From assembly GCA_009602735.1 (NCBI GenBank), contig WELA01012575.1, forward strand, positions 258,900 to 312,738: DNA of 53,839 nucleotides, read 5' to 3'. Source of the stretch: Mesotaenium endlicherianum. Lineage: Eukaryota; Streptophyta; Zygnematophyceae; Zygnematales; Mesotaeniaceae. A program made the translations under genes and the position numbers. The notes beneath the pieces were generated by a model, which saw only the letters and a list, made by a program, of their open reading frames with translations, searched no databases and had not been told where the DNA came from. Positions within the stretch are counted from its first letter, which is position 1. Each line of letters begins with the position of its first letter. Shown here piece after piece: positions 45,329 through 53,839 of the stretch.

Positions 45329-48290
45329 TTACCTTGCCCCTTTCGTAACTTTCTTTCTCTTTTTGCTCCCTTCCCCATTGCATTTTCCCGCTTCTCCCCC
45401 ATCGTCATCCTGGGACTTGCTTTCCTTTCCAGCTCCAGCACTCACGTCCATCTCAGTCCCTACTCTGCGGCTGCCCTCCCCTTTCTTCTGCCTCTTCATC
45501 TCCTTCTTCATCTCTTTCGCCTCCCTTTCTTTCTGCTCCTTCTCCTCGATCTTCTTCTTCTTATCTAATTCCTTCTGCACCCTTTTACTTTTTTTTGATT
45601 CAACTAAAGCTTCTCCAGCAGCTCCTTCTTCGACATGTACTCTCCAATCCTTTAAATCCGAATGCCCCATACCAATGCTGCTCGGGGGGGCTGCACCTGT
45701 CAGATGAACAAGGAAAGGAGATGGTCATGGATGTTCAGATGAGTAAGCTTTTTGAAGAGCCCAGATGGCACCAGTGCAGCATGCCTTGGCTGGCGGGTGC
45801 AAGAAAGTGGAGCCAGCAATTAAGCCACAGCCTAGGCCCGCAACATCAGCAGCACCCACCATGCAAAGAGCCCTCCGCCATGTGGCATAAGCTCCTGCAA
45901 AGTGCAGTCAATGGCTGTGTCTCCTGCCAACCACGCCTCCAAGCCAAACACTCGATGAAAACTGAGCCCGTGATGGCGCGCATGAGCGGCCGCAGGAGAA
46001 GGACGAAGAGGAGAAGTGGTAAGGGAGGGACCATACCGGTGCTTCGAAATCTTCTGCTAAGGAGAGTAAACCCCCCCGCCCCACTCCCCAGCAGACTGCC
46101 TTCCGTGTCAAATGCTCCCCTGGCGCTGTTGTCGGGCCCTGAGTTGGATGCAGGCTGCTCTGCTGGGGGCGTCGCGTTCACTTTCTTCGCGGAGGGATGG
46201 CCACCCTCCTCGTGCAAGCTCTTATTCTGCTTCTGCTTCTGCTTCTCCACGGCCGTGGGCGTCGTGTTTGCACTCTTCCGCAACTTTTTGGGTTCGGCTT
46301 TGGAGTCTGCCGCATCCTCAGAGAAGGAGGCCCCGAAAGTCTCGTCCAGGTGTCGATGCAGGAGGTCTTGGGCCTGCATGCACTCCCCGCCGGAGGGCGT
46401 GGAGCAGTCAGAAGGCAGGGGCTGTGCTCAAGCCACTCCACCCCATTGCCTGACAGTGGCACGACGAAAGAGGAAGCCATGGGCCATCTCCTTGCATCTC
46501 TTGCTGGGGCTGGCTGGGGCTAAGCACTTGTGAGCCTAGGAGGGCTCAGGGTTTTAATGGAGGGAGGGAGGGAGGGAGAGAGAGGTGTGTGGGAGCGCGT
46601 GCGTGCATGTGCGTGTGCATGTGGGCGTGTGAGTGCGAGTGTGTGCACGTAGAGAGCGGCACCTTGAGTTGGTAGAGCTTGAGGTCCTGGTGGCCGTCGT
46701 CCAGGCCATGGCCGTCGTCCTCGTCCGAGAGGGAGTCGAGCGCGCGCTTCTTGTCGCGCGTGCTCACTTTCTTCGACATCTGGCCCCTCCTCGCCTTCCT
46801 CTTGCTGCCCCTGCACCACTCGCACCATCCTCACAACCGGCAGTGAATGCACGCCTCATACCTCGCAAGGGGCAGCCGAGCAGACACAACGGCTGAAGCC
46901 CGTCCCTCCCTCCCCTCAGGGGTGCCTCCTCAACACGGCTTATTCAGAGTAAAAAAAATCCGTCGGACGCACTTGCCCACGAGAGCTGTAGTGTGCAATC
47001 GGCCAATTATCAAATTTAGGGTTTGTGAAAAGAGGTTTCACTTGGGAGGTAGCATGTGGGCTTCAGGTTCTTTCTTGGGGGAAAGGAGGGCGGTTCAGGG
47101 CTCCTGTTTCGAGAAGGGCCCACGCACCCTTGTGACAGGTCTGCGGCGCTCCTGACGATGGATGCGGAGTCCACAGCAACCGAGAGAATGGCTGCCATTC
47201 GTCTTGCTGCTTCCTCGTCCTCCGACGACGAGTCATCCAAGGCCTCGGCATCATCAGGCCGCCAGCCTTGGGCGAGAGGATCTGCTCCCTTCAGCTCCGC
47301 CTCTCCGACTCCCGCAGCTGACCTCACCGTTGCTGCCTGTCCTCTCGCCACCTGTCCCACCGTACCATTTGACCCGCCACCTGCGGGTGCCCTGCTCTTT
47401 ACTTCAGAACTGACACCATCCCCTCCTCGAAGGCTATGGCAGCTCTGCTGTGCAGCCCCCTCTTTACTCTCAGCAAGCCTACTGGCCAGCTGCCTTGCCA
47501 GCCCCACTATGTCTACCCGCTCTGCCTGCCCTCTGTCAGGCTGTCCGGGGCCTGGGGCTTTTGAGGGACTGTCCATGCGTGTGACCAGCTCTGTGGCCTC
47601 CTCGTGCACACTGCCAGCTTCCTGAGTAGCAGCTGCCCTAGCTGATTCTTGCCCGTCTACCTGGCAAAGCTGGAGCTGCTTTGGCAAGAAGCGCCCCTCT
47701 TCAGATCTACCTTGCACACGAGTGACGCCTTCCCCCCCATCTGACTTCAGGTCATTTAATCTGCTCGTTTCAGGAAGCTTGTCATCATTCTGACTAATTC
47801 TTCCTCCACTAATTGTTATGTCTTTTGGCTTTTTCTGCTTTCTCACTACAGCAACGTTTCCGCCTGACCTGGAGCCACCTTTATATTTGGGCCCTGGCAT
47901 TTGCTTCGCCTTCTTAGTGAATGGGGTTCCTGTCGCCCCAATTTTTACAGGGACTGACCCACGGTCAGAGTCAGGTCCTGACAATAACCCTTGGTTGTGT
48001 GCAGCCTCGGAAGCTCCGTTCTCCTTGTTGACGTTTTCCACTCCTGGCTCTCCATTTTCAGATCTCTTTCTCTTTCTGATCGACTCTCCATCTACTTTCA
48101 AACTGGTAAGGTTCGTTCTACCTCCCCCACCTTGGTCGACATGTGCACCACTGACGTTAGCAGCCTTGGCGGCTTTCTGAGCAACCTTGGCTTCGATGTA
48201 CGTCTGTTGCTTCTTCCTACGTTCAGCTCTATCCTTGCCTCTCTGAAGTTGGTGCTTGCGCATAAATTTCCCCCCCTGTGGACCAGCCAT
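45329..48290 (-). CDS. Lys/Arg- and acid-rich, probably nucleolar protein, unrecognised
   Basis: Exons: 48290-47128, 46810-46663, 46373-46037 and 45696-45329. Phases 2, 0 and 1 match across the three introns and give 671 residues. The N-terminus is strongly basic (KFMRKHQLQRGKDRAERRKK). The long first exon is hydrophilic and disordered, ending with DDSSSEDEEAARRMAAI. Exon 2 adds SKRKARRGQMSKK and SLSDEDDGHG, then DLKLYQLK. Exon 3 starts with the best ordered candidate, AQDLLHRHLDETFGASF. The C-terminus is a lysine/glutamate coiled-coil-like stretch ending KKRKKVTKGAR. Alternating basic and acidic blocks with several nuclear localisation-like clusters suggest a nucleolar or ribosome-biogenesis protein, but no family was recognised. 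Exon 2 also contains an internal Met (46779), so a shorter separate gene is possible; the phase match favours one gene. Confidence 0.65.
46557..46580. repeat. (GGGA)n tract
   Basis: Short ggga repeat in intron 2 of the nucleolar-type gene, followed by a GTGCGTG-rich stretch. Confidence 0.8.
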
Positions 48291-51143
48291 CGTTCAAACA
48301 ATTGCTAGAGCTAGAGACGATCAGTCACGAGAGAGTCCTGTTCTGCTGCACAAACTTGGGCAATTTAGGGGCTGCCTTGTTGCGAGGCAAGAGTTGGTAC
48401 CTCTTCGAGCCGGCTCCAGAAGTGGTGCACAAGCATGCACGAGTGGTCGTGCACAGGAGCGCATGGTGACTAATGATGACGACTGGCGACTGATGGCAGA
48501 CTGGTTCTTCAGTAGGTGTTGCCAGGAGGTGTTAATGGATACTAGCTACAAGATGCTACCATGCAGAAACCCAGAAGTGTGACTCTGCAATTAAATAAAT
48601 ACAAATCTCCCCGTATCTGCCGCTAATTGCAGGCACAGGAACTGCATATGCTCGATCGAAGTGGATGTTCGAGGCAGGGACCGCCATTTTTTCCCTCACA
48701 AACCCCCTCCGAACGATCGCGACAAGTTGAACGTCGAAACAGCGCGACGGCTTGTCGACGCGCGCAGTCGACGCGACGACCTCCCACCCTCCCTACCTTC
48801 CTCCACCATGCCTTCTTCACCCTCTTTAACACTCTCATAACAGGCAGGCGGCCGTGGCCGCCTGCAAGAACGAGCGACCATGGCTTCCCACCAGCATGCG
48901 CTCCCAAGCTTTCAACCCCACGAACCCATAACACGAGGGAGAGCTCTCACACGACCCCATCACGAGCTACCTAGCGGCCCAGAGGATGCTTCCCCTTGCT
49001 TCTGCTCGCCATGGCCGCTCAGGAAAAGCCCCGAGGGCGCACTGTCTAAGAAGTAAAGAATTAATATATGGTCGCGAACAGGCGGGCCGTAGAAAAAGCG
49101 CTATCACGACAAACGCTTTCGCGTCGTAATTTCGAACACGTAGGGGCCCACTCACACGAGCGAAGCCCCTTATATTCTCTCACAATAGTTTGAGGGCCCC
49201 ATAACTGACGACTGCTGACGACGACAAACTAGTGCACATACGTGCCACATACTGGTTCCTGTCAGTGCTCGCCGGAACTTACCAGCACTTTTTACCACTT
49301 TTTACCGATTATCACCAGAGCTTCATACTGTGGTGCAAGTTCACAGGTGGCATGGTATATAATGACGGAGCGACGGAGCGACGTGACCACTGGCCTTCGA
49401 AATGTTTTCGCAGCTCGCTGCCTTCAAATCATTTGAGATTGCTGGCCCGGTGATACCGCGGAAAAATGGAGTTGGTTGGACCGGTTAATTTGAATTTCCT
49501 GACCTGGCATGATCTGGTGTGCCTTCATCAGCGTACCACGTGACAATTTTATTTCTGTATTACACTTGTTTTGGCTTCATATTGCTGGAATGGTATATCG
49601 AATCTCATACATGCATGCTCCAAAGTCCAGCGCACGTTTTACATCGATCCGGAGTTCCAAAAGTTGCCAGGTTCCAACCCTCAATTGTTAGTCGGCAGCT
49701 TTCCATTAGGAAGAAACAAGAGAAAGAAAGGACACAATACACGTACATAACCATACATTGAACTGCATAGGGCCAAAATGGTGTCAATTGTCGTACTCAC
49801 ATGCAATTTTCAGGCGGCTGCCTTCAAATTGGTACAAAGTTACTACCGACCGATACACTGAATCAGTGGCTATATTCTTCTGACTTGTTCTGCAGATCAA
49901 GTTCAAATTGCGAAGGTCAACAAAACTGGAGACCTGCTGCGAGCAGCTGCCAGCAAAGAGCAGCCTACGCGTTGACCGCCACCTCTGCACGAGCAGCAGC
50001 AAACGTATGCAATGATGCAGGTAGTACCAGCCTCCAGGTGATACCGGGCATTAGCCAGGCTGTAACCAGGTTTGGGAGGGAGCAGGTTAGGCAGTTTGGG
50101 CTGGTTTTGAGTACGGAGCCCGGAATGGTTCAAACGCCAGAGCTACTCGGACCAGGTTTGGAACCATCTAGAACATTTTTGAAGCTGGACCGTAGTGCTG
50201 TTGACAAGTGTTCGATGTCCGTAAGCTGCTGTATGCTGCAGCATGCTGCAGCATGCTGTTATGCTCTACCATGTGTGACTGGCAATGCTGGAAGTTGCTT
50301 GTAGCAGTGACAGTCTAAACCGACTAAATTTTACATCGACAGTCGAGAAACAAAATGACGGTCGAGAAAGGATGTGACAGGTGTTGCTAGATATTTGGAG
50401 ATAGGCCCTGAACCAGGCAACACAATCTAATGCGATCTAGGTGGCCGCTAACGGTTTCATCCAGTTTAGTGCAGTCAAACTATAGCTCACTCCAAAATTA
50501 TAAGTACTCTATATAATCCTACAAAAAAACCATCATGCGCTGTTAGATGCGCGGTCTTCCTCGAGTGCATGGAGGGGCACTTTCTTCACGGGATGATGAA
50601 TCATATATGATTTGGGGGATACATTATGAAATTTTTCGTATATGGAAAATACAGTATTTGTGCTGATTTTAGATTGCGCAGAAAACAAGTGAAAGACAAA
50701 CCTTTGCGACAAGGTGGGCGGAATAAACTGATTATATTATTAGACAATCATGCGAGTCGCGACAGTTATTAGCAACCATTAGCAACCTCAATTTCATAGT
50801 CTATCGCGCGTGACATGGCAGCGTGTGGCTGCGCGATGGATCCTCCTGAAGCAACAGTACGATCAGTCCGATAATGAAATTGTACATACCCTACGAGGCT
50901 AGAACAGTGCGGAGAACGTTACGAGGGCCTGCAGTCAACTAGAACGCACACAGTAATGAAGGCATAGTATGCTTACCGTGTTAGAGAATGTTTTGTCGGC
51001 AGTATTGGGATGTCTTAGTAGTGGTGCCCGTCGTCACTGCCCTGCCTATGCTTGTGGAGGATCAGGCTGATTTACTCAAAGTGATGGTTTGTCTTAGTAC
51101 GCAAATCCGTTGGCTCTCAGTTCTGCATTACTTAACTTAGCTT
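48291..51143. other. Intergenic region with AT-rich core
   Basis: About 2.9 kb between the minus-strand nucleolar-type gene and the plus-strand unknown gene. Several frames exist (for example 49801-50304), but none has family features. A stretch near 49896-49970 can be read as QVQIAKVNKTGDLLRAAASK and might be a 5' exon; this is weak. A palindrome at 50233-50254 is listed separately. Confidence 0.4.
50233..50254. repeat. 22-bp perfect palindrome
   Basis: The sequence reads identically on both strands and is built of the 10-bp unit gcatgctgca. It could form a small cruciform or be a tandem-repeat by-product. No binding factor is suggested. Confidence 0.8.
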
Positions 51144-53504
51144 ATGTGTCGTGTAAAACCAGGCTATACATCCTCTAGGTTGCGTAATTGGGGGTATGTC
51201 TGTCACGTATGTGGCATCACAATGATGGCAAGCAAGAACAATCTGACTAATTTCTGGGACAAAGAATCCTTAGTAAAAAGAAAAAACTGGCTTCAGGGGA
51301 TCGATATGCAAAGTCACCAACATTATGGAGTTACTTCGAGTTTCATTCGTCAATCGCTAGGGTTGCAATTTATTGCGGACCCTGACAGTGCAAGTGTCCT
51401 TTGCATAAGCAAGGGTTTACAGAAATTTCTCACCATTCCAGAACAAGATGCCGTGCAGGTAGGGAGCACAGGGTCTCCGTCCCGTACATCACTGCATCAC
51501 CAACTCTGGGGTTCTATGAAGTGCTTTCATGTAGAGTAATTCCGTGCGATTCTTAGCATTCTGTAACTTCCGCAACAGGGTACACAATGTGTTATTTCCT
51601 ACGTATTTCTCTTAAGGGGTGTGGAGGTGGGTCATAGGAGCATACTGCTCATGGTGGGCTTCTAACTTGGAGAGCGGAAGTTGAAAGTGGTTCTTAGAGC
51701 ATGAGTTCTTGTATCACTGATTGTGTTGGTCAGGAGAACTTGGATTGCAAGGTTACTTACCATCATAAATGTTTTTGCAGATGCATGTGAGGTGTGTTGC
51801 AAACGCAGGCATCACAGAGGAGAGTTGGTCCTTATGCATGGAAGAGCTGAAGACAGGAAGAAGCGAGCTTGTAGTGTTGGCTGACATCCCGTTGAGTACA
51901 GTAACGAGAAGTGGCTCAGATGTTCAAACACCCACTAGGTGTTTAAGAGTCGCGGCCCCAGGGCCTGATTGTCAAATAGAGGGCGGGCCAGATTCTAAGC
52001 AAAACAGGATGTTCAAGTCGGATGTTGGCGACTACGAGCACACCCCTAGCTTGAGCGGAGCTCTTGGAGGTAGAGAGAAGCTTCGCTCGTGGATGAGGGA
52101 CTCCAGGCCAGGGCACAGGAGATGGTGCAAGTCGTCGTTGCATGACGACTGCGGTTCCATTAAGGAGGCATGGGACAGGACCAAACATGGGGAGGTGCCA
52201 GGCGATGGCACGGGCGTGCAGGGGCTGGAGCATGTTGACCAGGCACAGGATGCTGTGGTGGCGGACTTTCACATGCAGTTCTTCGGTGGGGCCCAGGGCC
52301 CATCTGAGCTTGTAGTCACTCTGCACGTGCAGCCGGGCCCTGGGGGCTCCTGCCTCCGCAGTTGCCAGCAGATACAGGCAGCCGCTTCTAGGATGTCAAC
52401 ATCCGCCCATTGTAGGGCTCGTGTGTATGATGCCAGATCTGCTTCGGCTTCTGCTGCCCAGACCAGTCTCGAGAATGCGGCTAGGGACCTCTTCCTGAGC
52501 AGCGGGCCCCGCTACTGTGGGAATGACTGCTTCTCAAAAGCGGTTGATTGTGCGCCAAAGACGGGGCTTGCCGAAGACGGAGTGCATTGCAAGAAGGTGC
52601 TACTCTACTCCTCTCTTACCGCCCGTGCATTGCGAGCACCACTTCACGCGGTTCATGGTCAGAGACAAGGCTGTGGACGGAGGTGCTGCTTGCCCTGCTC
52701 TGCAACTCCTCATGTATGCTGCCTTCTGGGTCAAGGCAAGATGCAGACACGCAGCCTCGAGGCAAAACTGCAGGTCGCTCCCTAGTTGGTCTCATGCTTG
52801 TTTGTCACTGGAGTCCCCTCCTACAATGTCTACTGCTGGTTCCAGGATGCGTGGGGCTTGGAGCGTGGTGGTGCACCTTTGATGTGGCCTTGTTGATGAA
52901 CTGCTTGGTGGCTGGCTGCTGCAGGTGCGCAAGCTGGAGGGGGTCAGCCGGATGCAGTCGCTGTCGTATCCTCTGAGCAAGAGCTATGCCTCCGTGCTCG
53001 ACAGCCTGCCCAGCATGCCCACCTCTGACGACAGCACGGACATGAGCGAGTGCGTGGAGCTTCCTTTTCCCACATACCTGCTCATGCATACTTTGTCAGA
53101 TTCTGTTCCGGGTGCATGTCACATCGCCAGCCGGGTGTCCGCACATGTGTGCACATGCATGCAGTCGCACGTTTCTCGTAGTCCCACTCGCTGCATCGAC
53201 TGGGGCACGTGGGGTGAGCAGCAGAAATATGTCGTCTCCTGCATGCTGGATCCTTCGCTGTCCCAGTTTTTTGCCATGAGACTTCATCGCCAAAGAGCTG
53301 AGACCTAGAAAACCCTGTCAACAGTGGCCTTGTTGTGGTCACGGACTCACTGCCGCCTTCCTGGCCTGCGGTGGAGTGGATGCCGGGCAGCAGGACGCGC
53401 GAGCGCGTGGCCAAGTCGGGAGCGCAGCACGAGAAGCTGCTGGACATCCTCGGCGTGGCCACCGTCACCACCGGCCTCGCCGATGACACCATCACAACGT
53501 GCAG
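51144..53504 (+). CDS. Unrecognised multi-exon protein, 3' end outside window
   Basis: Four exons join in phase: about 51144-51458, 51781-52596, 52925-53049 and 53325-53504, with GT/AG borders. Exon 1 reads SSFIRQSLGLQFIADPDSAS then LCISKGLQKFLTIPEQDAVQ. Exon 2 (272 codons) starts MHVRCVANAGITEESW, then ELKTGRSELVVLADIPLSTV, and becomes polar and low in order. Exon 3 has LSKSYASVLDSLPSMPTSDD. Exon 4 has LVVVTDSLPPSWPAVEWMPG and HEKLLDILGVATVTTG. The text is protein-like with a clear AT-to-GC shift inside exon 2. I do not recognise a family. The 5' start is uncertain: the Met at 51144 may be inside a longer exon, and more exons may lie upstream. The last donor at 53505 points to exons beyond the window. 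Confidence 0.55.
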
Positions 53505-53786
53505 GTGCATGTGCATGCCGGCACCGGCTTCCGCTCTTCTGTTTGTCCTGCGGTGCACATCGAAGGCCCGTGTTTGTTGCTGCCTCCCCGCCTTGTTGCC
53601 CACCCCAGTGCAGCGGGAGTTGGCAGGTCATCTGGATAGCTGGCAGTCGGCAGCACAACCACCAGTAGTTGCGCAAGCTGCACCAGCAGAGCCCGGTTCC
53701 TTTTTGTGTGGCCTCGAGCACATCCATCCGCGAGCTGCAGCTTCCACCTTCTCGTGCTGCCCCTTCTTTTGGCGGAGACTGACATT

Positions 53787-53789
53787 CTT

Positions 53790-53839
<50 letters not shown>
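53787..53839. repeat. (CT)n microsatellite at the window end
   Basis: CT repeat running to the last base of the window, probably intronic to the plus-strand unknown gene. Confidence 0.9.

Noticed and set aside
49665..49685. TPsi-C-like ggttccaaccc as part of a tRNA
   Set aside because: No matching A box or acceptor stem at the right distances.
49801..50304. 167-codon plus-strand frame
   Set aside because: Composition is erratic, it contains the palindrome-derived repeat peptide, and no domain is visible.

Overview
The window is nuclear DNA of a eukaryote, most likely a green-lineage (chlorophyte or streptophyte) alga. The genes are split by short GT-AG introns. GC-rich exons with strong G/C third positions alternate with AT-rich spacers, and there are many microsatellites. 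The best lineage clue is a complete gene for a three-part phospholipase (leucine-rich repeats, armadillo repeats, patatin) collinear with plant PHOSPHOLIPASE A I. Supporting clues are a plastid-lumen type FKBP with twin-arginine signal segments, a carrier closest to the plant mitochondrial basic amino acid carrier, and a PARN with a presequence-like N-terminus. I cannot name the species. Family calls rest on remembered homologues; no search was run.

Layout. 418-2443 (-): 5' part of the replication licensing factor CDT1, running off the left edge. 3530-7629 (+): GPAA1/GAA1, a GPI transamidase subunit, first exon not found. 8143-8783 (-): two-exon gene for a 78-residue protein of unknown function. 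9789-20369 (+): 17-exon LRR-ARM-patatin phospholipase, 1501 residues, every splice phase closing. 22467-27663 (+): 10-exon PARN deadenylase, 712 residues, DEDDh site intact. 28978-33869 (-): 7-exon nitronate monooxygenase, 339 residues, whose middle lies in a 1401-bp perfect duplication split by a single N, almost certainly an assembly error. 35651-38040 (-): plastid-lumen type FKBP; the mature domain is clear, the targeting exons only partly resolved. 40577-44136 (+): 8-exon mitochondrial carrier, 338 residues. 45329-48290 (-): 4-exon lysine/acid-rich, probably nucleolar protein, 671 residues, unrecognised. 51144-53504 (+): four linked exons of an unrecognised protein, running off the right edge.

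The genes do not form a pathway; this is an ordinary gene-dense chromosomal segment with housekeeping functions in replication licensing, GPI anchoring, lipid hydrolysis, mRNA deadenylation, nitronate detoxification, plastid protein folding and amino acid transport. CDT1 and GPAA1 are head to head over about 1.1 kb, and the carrier and the nucleolar-type gene converge. I found no CRISPR array, operon, confident tRNA or rRNA, or intact transposon. The most useful items are the CDT1 degron-like motif, the fully phased gene models, the false duplication, the two twin-arginine segments upstream of the FKBP, and the two unrecognised multi-exon genes.
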